Notes: generated by a model not told the origin, from the sequence alone. DNA of 64,000 bases from Urbifossiella limnaea (GCF_007747215.1 NZ_CP036273.1:7052322-7116321), one strand, 5' to 3'; shown: positions 1 through 8,309, counted from the stretch's first letter. Made by a program: numbers and translations.

Positions 1-1
1 G

Positions 2-448
2 CTGGACGAGCCGACGAGCGGCCTCGACCCGGCCGGCCGCGACGCCATGCTGCGGCTGGTCCAGGCGCTCGGCGCCGACCACGGCAAGTCGGTGATCCTT
101 TCGACGCACCTGCTGGCGGACGTGGAGGCGGTGTGCGAGCGGGTGGTGATCGTGGCCGGCGGCCGGGTGCGGCGCGTCGGCACCGTCGCCGAGCTGTGCG
201 GCCGGCGCGACGACCACTACCGCGTCCGCGTGGACGGCGACCCGGCCGGGTTCCGCGACGACCTGTTGACGGAGGGCGTGCAGCTGCTCGGCGAGGTCGG
301 CCCCGGCGAGTGGCGGGTGAGCGTGCCGCGCGGGTGGACGAACCTGGCGTTCTTCAAGCTCGCCGAGGTGAACGGCGTCACCGTCCGGTCGCTGACCCGC
401 GACGACGAGACGCTGGAGGAGCTGTTCCTGCGGACGGTGAGTAGTTGA
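2..448 (+). CDS. ABC transporter ATP-binding protein, C-terminal part (cut by window edge)
   Basis: This is the last 148 residues of an ABC ATPase whose 5' end lies outside the window. The frame opens at base 2 on LDEPTSGLD, the Walker B and D-loop of an ABC nucleotide-binding domain, followed by the switch histidine in LSTHLL. The remaining roughly 100 residues match the accessory C-terminal tail common in ABC-2 type ATPases. It should hydrolyse ATP at the inner membrane to drive the permease that starts 60 bases downstream. Walker A and the LSGGQ signature are off-window, so activity cannot be judged. Exporter substrate unknown. Confidence 0.9.
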   Translation: MDEPTSGLDPAGRDAMLRLVQALGADHGKSVILSTHLLADVEAVCERVVIVAGGRVRRVGTVAELCGRRDDHYRVRVDGDPAGFRDDLLTEGVQLLGEVGPGEWRVSVPRGWTNLAFFKLAEVNGVTVRSLTRDDETLEELFLRTVSS

Positions 449-450
449 AT

Positions 451-497
451 CGCCGCTTGCGGCGTTGCGGCGTAGACCCCGCTACGCCGCAAGCGGC
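451..497. repeat. Intergenic palindromic repeat
   Basis: A dyad fills the gap between the ATPase and permease genes. A 13-bp arm at 452-464 (gccgcttgcggcg) is the exact reverse complement of 485-497, and an inner 9-bp arm pairs 467-475 with 482-490. It is GC-rich like other elements in this window. It could act as an mRNA hairpin within the operon or be a REP-like mobile repeat. No T-run follows, so a classical terminator is unlikely. Confidence 0.7.
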
Positions 498-508
498 ATG
501 GGAACCCG

Positions 509-1444
509 ATGCCCGCGCAAACCGACACTCTGCTCCGCTACCGCCCCTGGCGCGGCACCCTGCGCGGCCCCGGCTGGGCGGCGCTGGCGATGGCCCGCTC
601 GTCGCTGCTGCTGATGGCGCGCCGCCGGCTGTACTGGGGGCTGTTCGCGCTCGTGCTCCTGGTCTTCTTCTTCTTCTTCTACGGCCAGTACCTCGTCGCC
701 TGGATCCCGGGCCAGGTCGGCGACAGCGTCCTCGTCGCCGGCGTGAAGGTGCCGGTGACCAACTTCACCAAGTTCCTCGAACGGCTGAACCTGAACGGCA
801 CCGCCCACACGTTCGGCAACCTGTTCTGGTTCGAGGGGTACGTCGTCGTCATCCTGCTGGCCCTGGCCGGCTCCGTCCTGGTCGGTAACGACTTTCACCA
901 CGGCAGCCTGCCGTTCTACCTCGCCAAGCCGATCGGCCGCTGGCACTACGTGCTGGGGAAGTGCCTCGGCATCGGCGCCGTCATCAACCTGGCGACCACC
1001 GCCCCCGCGGTCGTGCTCTGGCTGGAGGCCGGGCTGCTGAACGACTGGAAGACGTACTACCTGGACAACCTGAACCTGCTCGCCGGCGTCCTCGGCTACG
1101 GGCTGGTTCTCACGGTATGCTTGAGCCTGTTGGTGGTGGCCACGGCGGTGTGGGTGCGGCAGACGGTCCCGATGGTGATGGTGTGGATGGGCGTGTTCGT
1201 GCTCATGCGGATGCTGGCCGGGTGGGTCGTGGACGGCCTCCGCGCCGACCCGGAGTGGCGGCTCCTCGACCTGTGGAACAACCTGTACCTGGTCGGCATG
1301 TGGTGCCTCCAGGTGGACCCGGCGACGGTGCGGCCGCAGCCGCAGCCGGCGTACTGGCAGGCGGCGGCGGTGGTGGTCGGCGTGTGCGTCGGGTGCTGCC
1401 TCTACCTGCGGCGGCGGGTGCAGGCGGTCGAAGTCATCGGCTGA
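509..1444 (+). CDS. ABC-2 type transporter permease
   Basis: A 311-residue inner-membrane protein. About six hydrophobic segments are visible: residues ~47-72 (with a run of six Phe), ~110-130, ~150-170, ~190-218, ~222-245 and ~285-305. This is the usual size and topology of an ABC-2 permease subunit. The large hydrophilic loop between the first two helices is typical of the NatB/YxlG-like group. It lies 60 bases after an ABC ATPase and just before a second ATPase/permease pair, so it is probably the membrane partner of the upstream ATPase. Substrate unknown; the protein family is assigned from topology and context rather than a diagnostic motif. Confidence 0.82.
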   Translation: MPAQTDTLLRYRPWRGTLRGPGWAALAMARSSLLLMARRRLYWGLFALVLLVFFFFFYGQYLVAWIPGQVGDSVLVAGVKVPVTNFTKFLERLNLNGTAHTFGNLFWFEGYVVVILLALAGSVLVGNDFHHGSLPFYLAKPIGRWHYVLGKCLGIGAVINLATTAPAVVLWLEAGLLNDWKTYYLDNLNLLAGVLGYGLVLTVCLSLLVVATAVWVRQTVPMVMVWMGVFVLMRMLAGWVVDGLRADPEWRLLDLWNNLYLVGMWCLQVDPATVRPQPQPAYWQAAAVVVGVCVGCCLYLRRRVQAVEVIG

Positions 1445-1452
1445 GGTGCGGC

Positions 1453-2484
1453 ATGCGGAGCGCGGAATTGAAGACCCGGCGAGCGGCGGGCGTTAGCCCG
1501 CTGTTACCCGACGAGGCGGGAAAACCGGGGGCTGACGCCCCCGGCTCGCCGCTCTTGCTCTTTGAGCAGGCGTCGAAGTGGTACGGCTCCGTGCTGGCGC
1601 TGAACCAGGTGACGCTCGAACTCACCGGCGGCATCACCGGCCTGGTCGGCGCCAACGGCGCCGGCAAGAGCACCCTGCTCCGCCTCGCCACCGGCCAGTT
1701 GCGGCCGACGCTCGGGCGCGTCTCGATCCGCGGCACCGACGCCTGGGACTGGCGCGCCCGCCGGCTGGTCGGCTACTGCCCCGACGCCGACGCCTTCTAC
1801 GAGGACATGACCGGCCGCGGCTTCGTGCTGGTGATGGCCCGCCTGTGCGGGTACGACCGCCGGGAGGCGCGCCGCCGCACCGAAGCGGTGCTGACCCTCG
1901 TCGGCATGGCCGACCGCGCCGACCGCCGCATCGCCGGCTACTCGAAGGGCATGCGCCAGCGCATCAAGCTGGCGCAGGCGCTGCTCCACGACCCGGCGCT
2001 GCTCGTCCTCGACGAACCGCTGTCCGGCATCGACCCGATCGGCCGGCAGGAGTTGCTCGACCTGTTCCAGCGGCTCGCCGCCCAGGGGAAGTGCCTGCTC
2101 ATCTCCAGCCACGAACTCGAAGCGCTGGAGAAGCTGACGAACCACGTCGTGATCATGGCCCGCGGCCGGGTCGCCGCCGTCGGCACGCTGCCGCAGATCC
2201 GGGAGCTGCTCGACGACCACCCGGTGTCGGTGCGCATCGACGTGGACGTGGCCCGCGAGGTGGCCCGGCGGCTGCTCGACCTGCCGGACGTGCTCGGCGT
2301 CGAGGTGGTGGCCGGCGCCGACGGCCCGGGGCTGGTGGTGAAGGCGCGGAACCCGAAGCGGTTCTTCCCGGCGGTGGGCCGCGTGCTGATCGAGGAGCAC
2401 GCCGAGGTGCGGCGGCTGGAGCCGCTGGACGAGTCGGCGCACGCCATCCTGGGGTACCTGCTCGGCGGCAGCGGACGAACCTGA
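1453..2484 (+). CDS. ABC transporter ATP-binding protein
   Basis: An ABC ATPase with all core motifs: Walker A GANGAGKST, signature YSKGMRQR (a variant of LSGGQ), Walker B LLVLDEP, D-loop SGID and the switch His in SSHELEALE. The C-terminal ~100 residues form the accessory domain seen in ABC-2 ATPases. It is the partner of the permease starting at 2551. The start is doubtful. ATG 1453 would translate a palindromic intergenic repeat (1478-1550) as residues ~9-33, whereas TTG 1555 starts right before LFEQASKWYG, where family alignments normally begin. I keep the ATG as the longest credible start, but the shorter form (about 309 residues) is at least as likely. Confidence 0.88.
   Translation: MRSAELKTRRAAGVSPLLPDEAGKPGADAPGSPLLLFEQASKWYGSVLALNQVTLELTGGITGLVGANGAGKSTLLRLATGQLRPTLGRVSIRGTDAWDWRARRLVGYCPDADAFYEDMTGRGFVLVMARLCGYDRREARRRTEAVLTLVGMADRADRRIAGYSKGMRQRIKLAQALLHDPALLVLDEPLSGIDPIGRQELLDLFQRLAAQGKCLLISSHELEALEKLTNHVVIMARGRVAAVGTLPQIRELLDDHPVSVRIDVDVAREVARRLLDLPDVLGVEVVAGADGPGLVVKARNPKRFFPAVGRVLIEEHAEVRRLEPLDESAHAILGYLLGGSGRT
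1478..1550. repeat. Palindromic repeat inside the 5' end of an ATPase gene
   Basis: Two hairpins lie side by side: 1486-1491/1496-1501 (gcgggc, loop gtta) and 1525-1532/1537-1544 (ccgggggc, loop tgac). They are enclosed by an outer pairing of 1478-1483 with 1545-1550. The cores ggcgttagcc and ggctgacgcc match the core of the repeat at 3651-3732, so these belong to one family. It overlaps the annotated 5' end of the ATPase gene. Confidence 0.65.
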
Positions 2485-2601
2485 TTGATGATTGCGGATT
2501 TCGGATTGATGAATGACGAACGCCGGGCCGTCCCCACGGGTGGAATTGTGATGCCGATCGATGCCGCCCAATCATCAATCGTCGATCATCAATCATCAAT
2601 C
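2483..2601. repeat. Low-complexity inverted repeat (gattgat / atcatca type)
   Basis: The gap between the ATPase stop and the next permease is made of short AT-richer words. The 11-mer gattgatgatt at 2483-2493 is the exact reverse complement of copies at 2570-2580 and 2591-2601. Its base composition is much less GC-rich than the genes around it. It resembles the other short-word inverted repeat at 14302-14395. The permease's possible start codons at 2485 and 2551 lie within it. Confidence 0.6.
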
Positions 2602-3651
2602 CCCCCCCGCCCGTCCCCGCTGGTCGGCTTCTTCGTCCTCGTCGCCCACTCGTTCCGCCGCCACTGGCGCGTCCGGCAGATGGGCTGGGTCAGCATCGGG
2701 CTCCTCAGCCTCACGGTGGCGTGGGTCGCGGCCGTCACCCTCAGCGCCGCCGGGTGGCGGCTCGAAGACCGTCGCAGCCGGCGCTTCGGGGGGTTGTCGC
2801 ACCGCGAGTACGCGGAGCAGCTGCGGCCGGCCGCCCGGTACAAGGCGCTCGACGCCGACCTGCGGGACGCCGTGCCGTCGCGCCACAGCTCCCGGCCGCC
2901 GGAGTCCGCCCCGGTGCGGCTGCCGCACCCGGGCGAGACGCCGACGCCGCTCGACCCCACCGCCGACGCCCTCCGCTCGCTCGTCCTGTCGGTGCCGGCG
3001 GCGGTGCTCGCGTCGGAGAAGTTCACCCACGACTGGGCGTTCACGAACTTCACCCGGAGCGTGCCGCTCGGGGCGTTCGTCGGGTTCGTGCTGCCGCTGT
3101 TCACGCTGGCGTTCGCCAGCGGGGCGCTCGGCACCGAGCGCGAGAGCCGGTCGCTGGTGTGGCTGCTGACGCGCCCCCAGCCCCGCCCCGCGATCTACGT
3201 GGCAACGTTCCTGGGGGCACTGCCGTGGTGCCTGCTGTTCGGCGTGGGCGGGTTCGCGGCCCTGTGCCTGGCCGGCGGCGACCTGGGGCGGGAGGCGTTC
3301 ACCCGGTTCTGGCCCGCGGCCGTGGGCGGCACCGCGGCCTTCGCGGCGCTGTTCCACCTGGTCGGGGCGACGTTCCGCCGGCCGGTGGTCGTCGGGTTGG
3401 TTTATGTCTTCTTTTTCGAGGCGCTGGTCGCGCTGCTGCCGGGAAGTTTGAAGTTGCTGAGCTTGAGCTTCTACGCCCGGTCGTTGATCTATAATGATGC
3501 GGTCGACGCGGGCTACCCGGCGGCGGCGCTGGAGGTGCCCGAGGCGGTGTCGGCCGGGACCGCGTGGGCGGTGCTGGCGACGGCCACGTTGGCACTCCTG
3601 GCCCTCGGGGCATGGCGGTTCGGGCGTGCGGAGTACCGCGACGATGTCTAG
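2551..3651 (+). CDS. ABC-2 type transporter permease
   Basis: An integral membrane protein (366 residues from ATG 2551). There is a helix near residues 46-70, a long extracytoplasmic loop rich in Arg and Pro, then about five hydrophobic segments in the C-terminal half, including PLGAFVGFVLPLFTLAF and PWCLLFGVGGFAALCL. The motif TERESRSLVWLLTRP between helices is typical of ABC-2 permeases, where ATPase contact occurs. It follows its ATPase directly. A start at 2485 is possible but would translate the repeat at 2483-2601. ATG 2680 (MGWVSIG) is a further option. It probably forms an exporter with the product of the preceding gene; substrate unknown. Confidence 0.82.
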   Translation: MPIDAAQSSIVDHQSSIPPRPSPLVGFFVLVAHSFRRHWRVRQMGWVSIGLLSLTVAWVAAVTLSAAGWRLEDRRSRRFGGLSHREYAEQLRPAARYKALDADLRDAVPSRHSSRPPESAPVRLPHPGETPTPLDPTADALRSLVLSVPAAVLASEKFTHDWAFTNFTRSVPLGAFVGFVLPLFTLAFASGALGTERESRSLVWLLTRPQPRPAIYVATFLGALPWCLLFGVGGFAALCLAGGDLGREAFTRFWPAAVGGTAAFAALFHLVGATFRRPVVVGLVYVFFFEALVALLPGSLKLLSLSFYARSLIYNDAVDAGYPAAALEVPEAVSAGTAWAVLATATLALLALGAWRFGRAEYRDDV

Positions 3652-3732
3652 GCGAACGGCCGGCGTCAGCCGGCTGGTGGCGAGCCCAACGACCTGGGAC
3701 AACGACCAGCCGGCTGACGCCGGCCGTTCGCC
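3651..3732. repeat. Perfect 28-bp inverted repeat after permease gene
   Basis: Arms 3651-3678 and 3705-3732 are exact reverse complements, separated by 26 bases. The arm begins ggcgaacggccggcgtcagc. It starts on the last base of the permease stop codon and ends 16 bases before the next gene. It may act as a terminator-like hairpin or be a REP-type element. It shares the core ggcgtcagcc with the element at 1478-1550. Confidence 0.75.
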
Positions 3733-3748
3733 GGTACAGAGGTGAGCG

Positions 3749-4471
3749 ATGCCGGCCTCTCCTGACGCGACGGCGATGAACGAGGTTCCGGTCCACGGGT
3801 TCCGGGGCGACGCGACCGACGACGGGCCGGCGGCACGGCCGCGCGGGCTCACCGTCGCCGTCAGCCGCGAGGCCGGCGCCCGCGGCACCACCCTCGCCCG
3901 CAAGGTCGGCGAGCTCCTCGGCTGGCAGGTGTTCGACCAGGACCACCTCGACTACCTGCAGATGAACGACGGCGAGCGCGACCAACTCCTCGCCGACATC
4001 CCGGCGTCGGCGAAGGCCTGGGCCGACGCCCACCTCGCCCGGTTGCAACAGGCCCGCCGGATCGAGACCGACGACGACACCGCCCGGCTCTACCGGCTGC
4101 TGTTCGCCGTGGCCGCGCGGGGCGACGCGGTCCTCGTCGGCCGGGCCGCCGGGCACCTGTTGCCGGTCGAATCGACGCTCCACGTCCGCGTCGCGGCGCC
4201 GCTGAACACCCGCGTCGCGTACCTCGCGCAGACGCTCCGGCTGACCCGCGACGAGGCCGCGGAAGAGGTGCGTCGGCGCGACGCGGGGCGGGCCCAGTTC
4301 GTGGCCCGCACCGTGTTCCTCGACGCCACCGACCTGTCCGGCTACGACCTCGTGGTGAACCCGGTCCGGCTCGGGCTCGAGGCCGCGGCGCAGCTGGTCG
4401 GCTGGGCGGTGCGGGTGAAGCAGCAGTTCGCCGAGTTCCGGGCCGACCGCACCGACCCGGACGCCGGTTGA
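3749..4471 (+). CDS. Cytidylate kinase-like family protein
   Basis: A 240-residue protein of the cytidylate-kinase-like P-loop family. After a 30-residue leader comes TVAVSREAGARGTTLARKVG, the family's modified P-loop strand-loop-helix. It continues with GWQVFDQDHLDYL and, further on, DAVLVGRAAGHLL and LHVRVAAPLNTRV, which match the core kinase fold. Classical CMP kinase is somewhat shorter and has a canonical GxxxxGKS/T loop, so the true substrate is not settled. The start is supported by gaggtg just upstream of ATG 3749. Its stop overlaps the next ATG (TGATG), which suggests translational coupling with the purine nucleoside phosphorylase and a nucleotide-salvage role. Confidence 0.85.
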   Translation: MPASPDATAMNEVPVHGFRGDATDDGPAARPRGLTVAVSREAGARGTTLARKVGELLGWQVFDQDHLDYLQMNDGERDQLLADIPASAKAWADAHLARLQQARRIETDDDTARLYRLLFAVAARGDAVLVGRAAGHLLPVESTLHVRVAAPLNTRVAYLAQTLRLTRDEAAEEVRRRDAGRAQFVARTVFLDATDLSGYDLVVNPVRLGLEAAAQLVGWAVRVKQQFAEFRADRTDPDAG

Positions 4472-5241
4472 TGCCCGACTACACCGCGTTTGCCGCCGCC
4501 GCCCGCGCGCTCGCCCCCCGGGCGGCCGTCGTGCTGGGCTCCGGCCTCGGCGGCGTCGTCACCGCCTTCCGCGAGCACGTCAGTATTCCGTTCGGTGACG
4601 TGCCCGGGCTCGTGCCGCCGACGGTGAGCGGCCACGGCGGCCGACTCGCACTCGGCGAGTGGGGCGCGGAGCCGGCGCTGGTCTTCTTCGGCCGGTTGCA
4701 CTTCTACGAAGGTCACCCGTGGGGCGTGGTGTGCGGCCCGGCCCGGGTCGCCGCCGAGCTCGGCGCGCGGGCGTTCATCCAGACGAACGCCGTCGGCGGG
4801 ATTCATCCGTCGCTCGGCCCCGGCAGCCTGATGGGGGTGGCGAAGCACCTCACACTACTCGACGGCTCCGCGTGGCGGACGCCGGTCGCGGCATCGCCGT
4901 ACTCGCCGCGGCTGCTCGACGTACTCGCCACGGCCAAGGCGGCCCGGGGGCGCACGCTGCTGACCGGCACGTACGCGGCCCTGACCGGCCCGAGCTACGA
5001 GACGCCGGCCGAGATCCGGGCGCTGGCGGCGATGGGCGCCGACGTGGTGGGGATGTCCACGGCGCGCGAGGCGGAGGCGGCGGCGGCGCTGGGGCTGGAG
5101 GCGGCGGCGGTGTCGTGTGTGACGAACCACGCGGCCGGGATCGGCGGCGAACCGCTCGACCACGCCGAGGTGGTCCGCAACGCCCTGCTGGCGGCGGACC
5201 GCCTCGCGGCCCTGCTGGGGGCGGCGGTCGCGGCGGTGTGA
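4471..5241 (+). CDS. Purine nucleoside phosphorylase (trimeric type)
   Basis: Cleaves purine nucleosides with phosphate to give free base and ribose-1-phosphate. The 256-residue length and motifs are those of the trimeric PNP family: VLGSGLGG near residue 21 (phosphate loop), SGHGGRL, GRLHFYEGH, QTNAVGG, LTGPSYETPAE, DVVGMST and VTNHAAG. The last carries the Asn that contacts the base in guanosine/inosine-specific enzymes. ATG 4471 overlaps the stop of the preceding kinase-like gene; a TTG at 4468 is less likely. Cytosolic. Together the pair suggests nucleoside salvage. MTA phosphorylase is related, but the TN..AG pattern fits PNP better. Confidence 0.92.
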   Translation: MPDYTAFAAAARALAPRAAVVLGSGLGGVVTAFREHVSIPFGDVPGLVPPTVSGHGGRLALGEWGAEPALVFFGRLHFYEGHPWGVVCGPARVAAELGARAFIQTNAVGGIHPSLGPGSLMGVAKHLTLLDGSAWRTPVAASPYSPRLLDVLATAKAARGRTLLTGTYAALTGPSYETPAEIRALAAMGADVVGMSTAREAEAAAALGLEAAAVSCVTNHAAGIGGEPLDHAEVVRNALLAADRLAALLGAAVAAV

Positions 5242-5361
5242 GTTCCGACCGGCCGCCGACGGTTCCGACATTTCGGACGGATTCCCGATTGCACCATCGT
5301 TCGGGCCTGACTACACTCCGGCTATCCGTTGCAGACACCGGGGCTGACTCGCACGACCGGG

Positions 5362-5619
5362 CTAACCTGCACGGGTCGTGTTGGTACGGGCGACCGGGAC
5401 CAGGTCCAGCCACACCACCGGCGGGTGGCGGTCGGCGGCGGCGATCAGCACCTCTTCCGGGGGCTGGTCGCCGCGACCGACGCGCACCCGCTGGCCGGGG
5501 TGCAACCCGAGCCGGTCCCAGTCGTCCAGCCCGAGCCGGAGCCGGCAGGCGCCGCCGCGGTCGGTCCAGTACCCGTACACCACCGACCCGTTCACCGCCA
5601 CCGGCCCCGTCCCGTCCAT
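5362..5619 (-). CDS. Small hypothetical protein (85 aa)
   Basis: I do not recognise a family. The start at 5619 (MDGTGPVAVNGSVVYGYW) is chosen because gggagg lies 6-10 bases upstream on the minus strand; an ATG at 5676 lacks this. The protein is compact and β-rich in appearance, with alternating hydrophobic and charged residues, no signal peptide and no membrane segment. The pattern LGLDDWDRLGLHPGQRVRV resembles a small β-barrel domain. It converges with the phosphorylase gene across a 120-base gap that shows nothing clear. Confidence 0.55.
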   Translation of the reverse strand: MDGTGPVAVNGSVVYGYWTDRGGACRLRLGLDDWDRLGLHPGQRVRVGRGDQPPEEVLIAAADRHPPVVWLDLVPVARTNTTRAG

Positions 5620-5868
5620 CGCCGCCTCCCGGTTGAACCCGGCGGATAGGGTGGCAACCGGTCGGCCGGTGTGCAATGTCGGAAGGGCCGCCGCTGCGGC
5701 ACCGGGCCGTGCCTCCCCCCTACCACCGGCACAGGCCGGGCGGGTGGGCGCGACGGGACGGAGGATCCGTCAGGAACTGCAACATCGGAGTGGCTCGGTT
5801 CTGTTCATCCCGCAGGATTGTTTGGACTTCCGCGAAATTCACGTCACCGCCTCGGAGGGGCATCGTCC

Positions 5869-6093
5869 ATGGCCACGATCAGTCTCGGCGAAAGCCGCTG
5901 GCGGATGCTCCGCCGCGTGCTCAAGAAAAAGCGCTTCCGGTACGAAGACGCCCGCAACATGACCCGGCACGACCAGGCCCACTTCGACTGGCTGCTGGAC
6001 CACGGCTTCTTCGCCGCAAACGGCGACAGCACGTTCAACATCACCGACACCGGCCGCGACGCGGCCGACCTCGGGTTCTACGAGATCCCGTGA
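5869..6093 (+). CDS. Small hypothetical protein (74 aa), helix-rich, basic N-terminus
   Basis: ATG 5869 is preceded by cggagggg at a good ribosome-binding distance. The translation starts MATISLGESRWRMLRRVLKK and continues with a basic helix, an acidic loop and a short ordered C-terminus ending FYEIP. The pattern of two basic helices followed by FDWLLDHGFF and a short β-turn resembles a small winged-helix protein, but no family was recognised. It has no signal or membrane segment. It overlaps the convergent methyltransferase remnant by 16 bases. An upstream in-frame start at 5671 would add non-conserved, Pro/Gly-rich sequence and is unlikely. Confidence 0.6.
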   Translation: MATISLGESRWRMLRRVLKKKRFRYEDARNMTRHDQAHFDWLLDHGFFAANGDSTFNITDTGRDAADLGFYEIP

Positions 6094-6665
6094 ACGGGGC
6101 GGCGCATGACCAGCCCCCAGTGCCACGAACAGCAGCACAGGCTCTCGCGCCGCTCGAACCGTAGCCCGGCCGCCTCGCCCCAGACCCGGCATTGCTCCGC
6201 CGTCGGACGGATCGGTGCCGGCGGCCCGCGTGGCGTCTCCACGTCCGCCCGCCAGTGGATCATGCCCGCCGCTCCCCCGGGCGCGAGCACTCGGGCAGCC
6301 TCCCGGAGCAACCCGACCGGCTCTTCGACGTGGAGGATGTTGAACAGCATCGCGTACCCGACCGACCCGTCCGGGAGGCCGCTACCGTCGGCGAGGAAGT
6401 CGCGTACCACGGCGGTCACGTTCGTCAGCCCGGCAGCCCGAGCCTTGTGGTCCGTGGCGGCGACCATGCCCGGCTCGATGTCCAGGGCAACGACGCGGCC
6501 GGTCACTGCCCGCGCGGCCGGCAGGGTGAACGTGCCGTACCCGCAGCCGAACTCGACCACGTCACCGCACGGACCCGTGCAGCCGAGGCGGTCGACGATT
6601 CAACCCGGGTTGAAGAACGAGGCCCAGTGGCCCTCGTCCGGCATTCCGCTCTCGCGCCCTTTCAT
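6078..6665 (-). pseudogene. Class I SAM-dependent methyltransferase, interrupted by one in-frame stop
   Basis: Read from ATG 6665 on the minus strand, the frame begins MKGRESGMPDEGHWASFFNP, then meets TGA at 6602-6600 and continues in the same frame with IVDRLG and the SAM-binding motif VVEFGCGYGTF. Later motifs (ALDIEPGMV, MLFNILHVEEP, AARVLAPGG) are normal for class I methyltransferases. Everything after the stop is open to 6078. The interruption is therefore one base change (for example TGG or CGA to TGA) rather than a frameshift. A GTG at 6560 could restart translation, but only directly at the SAM motif, losing the first ~35 residues. Target unknown. It could be an active short form or a recent pseudogene. 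Confidence 0.75.
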
Positions 6666-6685
6666 TCCCGGCCCCCGTTAGCGCG

Positions 6686-7279
6686 CTACGCCACCTGCAC
6701 CTCGGCCGGCTGGAGGACGAACTCGTCCGCCCCGGCCGGCGGCGGCGCCACCTTCAACTCGCGCACCTTCCAGCCCGGGTGGTTGATCGACCCGGTGAAC
6801 GGCGGCGACCCCGCCACGTTCCCCACCACCCGCACCGCCGACGGGTCGAACCCGGCCGCCACGGTGGTCGTGTCCCCCTCGTTGCCCGGCAGGATCGTCT
6901 CGATCACGGCGTGCCGCCGCAGCGCGTCCCCGGCCTTCTTGTGGACCTCGCGCACGGCCTGGCCGACCTGCTCGTCCGACGCCGCGGCAATGTCTTCGAG
7001 CAGGAAGTCCACCAGCCGCGCCTCGGCCTGGAGGACGGCGAGCATCCGCAGTGGGGCGCCGGACGGCTTCGGCGGCGCCGGCGGGGCGGCCGGCTTCGGG
7101 GCGGCGCCGCCTTCGAGAGCGGTCAGCCTGGCGTTGAACGCCGGGTCCGCGTGGGCCCGGCCGGCGACGGCGAGGCCGCGGAGGCCGTTGCCGAGGCTCC
7201 CGGCGCGGGCCGTCAGCACCACGAACCCCAGAAACATCACCAGCCCGGCCCCCAGCGCGGCCCCGATCGCGTACTCCAT
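6686..7279 (-). CDS. DUF2760 domain-containing protein
   Basis: A 197-residue protein beginning MEYAIGAALGAGLVMFLGF, a single N-terminal membrane anchor. A Pro/Ala-rich linker follows at ~50-75, then a conserved domain (LQAEARLVDFLLEDIAAASD, followed by GQAVREVHKKAGDAL and a C-terminal region containing INHPGWKVRELKVA). This is the pattern of DUF2760, a family common in planctomycetes and proteobacteria and without known function. The start at 7279 is the last ATG before the membrane segment. The gene diverges from the SDR gene, leaving a 180-base shared upstream region. Confidence 0.85.
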   Translation of the reverse strand: MEYAIGAALGAGLVMFLGFVVLTARAGSLGNGLRGLAVAGRAHADPAFNARLTALEGGAAPKPAAPPAPPKPSGAPLRMLAVLQAEARLVDFLLEDIAAASDEQVGQAVREVHKKAGDALRRHAVIETILPGNEGDTTTVAAGFDPSAVRVVGNVAGSPPFTGSINHPGWKVRELKVAPPPAGADEFVLQPAEVQVA

Positions 7280-7459
7280 CGTTCCCTCACATCCGGTGAC
7301 GGTCGGTCGTTCAGGTAAGGTACGGAAGCCCGGCCGACTGCGCCGGTCGCACCGGCAGGCAGGGCCGGCGGGGCGGCCGCGGCGGTTGGTGCGGCGGGGC
7401 GGTTCTTCTAGAATTGCCGGATACGACCGGGCGGGGCAACCGACGGGAGATGTGAGCCG

Positions 7460-8296
7460 ATGCGGCGGGACGTTCGGGGGCGGGTGGTGCTGGTCACCGG
7501 GGCGTCCCGCGGGATCGGCAAGCGGCTGGCCGGCAAACTCGCCCGGCTCGGGGCGAAGCTCGCGCTCACCGCCCGCTCCGCCGACGACCTCGCCAAGCTC
7601 GCCGCCGAGCTGCGGGCCGCCGGCGCCGAGGCCGAGACGTTCCCCGCCGACCTGACGAGCGCCGCCGACCGGCAGCGGCTCGTGGACGCGGTGGCGGCGC
7701 GATTCGGCGCGCTGGACGTGCTCGTAAACTGCGCCGGCGTTTGCAGCTTCGGCGAGTTCGGCACGTCGTCGGAGGACATCGCCCGCAAAGTGCTGGAGGT
7801 GAACTTCTTCGCCCCGACCGAGCTGACCCGGCTGTGCGTGCCGCTGCTGACGGCGAGTTACGAGGCGGGCTGGCGGCCGGCGGTGGTGAACGTGGCGAGC
7901 ATCTGCGGCCGGTCGGGCATCCCGTCGATGTCCGAGCACTGCGCCAGCAAGCACGCCTTCGTGGCGATGACGGAAGCGTTCCGCGGCGAGTTCCAGCGGT
8001 TCGGCATCGACGCCCTGCTGGTGCTGCCGGGGCTGGTCCGCAGCGACGACCTGAACCGCCACCTGCTGCGGAACGAGGGGAAGATTTACCTCGACTTCGA
8101 GGGGGCGCAGCCGTCCGACGAGGTGGCCGACGGGGTGCTGAAGACGCTGCTGCGGAACCGGACGGAGGCGGCGGTGGGGTTCGTGTCGTGGTGGGTGTGG
8201 TTCGGCAAGCGGGCGTTCCCGCGGGTGGTGCGGTTCGTGATGCAGCGGAAGGTGTGGCGGTTCGCGCGGCGGGAGCGGAAGGCGGGCGCTACATAG
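7460..8296 (+). CDS. SDR family oxidoreductase with His in place of catalytic Tyr
   Basis: A Rossmann-fold short-chain dehydrogenase/reductase of 278 residues. TGASRGIG at 13-20 binds NAD(P), VNCAG at 89-93 is the second cofactor motif, and S147 and K164 sit at the catalytic Ser and Lys positions. The YxxxK tyrosine is replaced by His160 (EHCASK), exactly 13 residues after the Ser. Since that Tyr is the usual proton donor, the enzyme may be catalytically altered or use another residue. The C-terminal 60 residues are basic and contain a Trp/Phe-rich stretch (VSWWVWFGK) that might associate with membrane. Preceded by gggag near ATG 7460. Substrate unknown. Confidence 0.88.
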   Translation: MRRDVRGRVVLVTGASRGIGKRLAGKLARLGAKLALTARSADDLAKLAAELRAAGAEAETFPADLTSAADRQRLVDAVAARFGALDVLVNCAGVCSFGEFGTSSEDIARKVLEVNFFAPTELTRLCVPLLTASYEAGWRPAVVNVASICGRSGIPSMSEHCASKHAFVAMTEAFRGEFQRFGIDALLVLPGLVRSDDLNRHLLRNEGKIYLDFEGAQPSDEVADGVLKTLLRNRTEAAVGFVSWWVWFGKRAFPRVVRFVMQRKVWRFARRERKAGAT

Positions 8297-8309
8297 ACCG
8301 GGGTCCGCG

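Noticed and set aside
961-1452. Longer start of the second ATPase at 961
   Set aside because: It lies inside the permease gene in another frame and has no coding character.
6600-6602. TGA read as selenocysteine
   Set aside because: No SECIS-like hairpin noticed directly downstream, and the position in this methyltransferase family is not a redox site.
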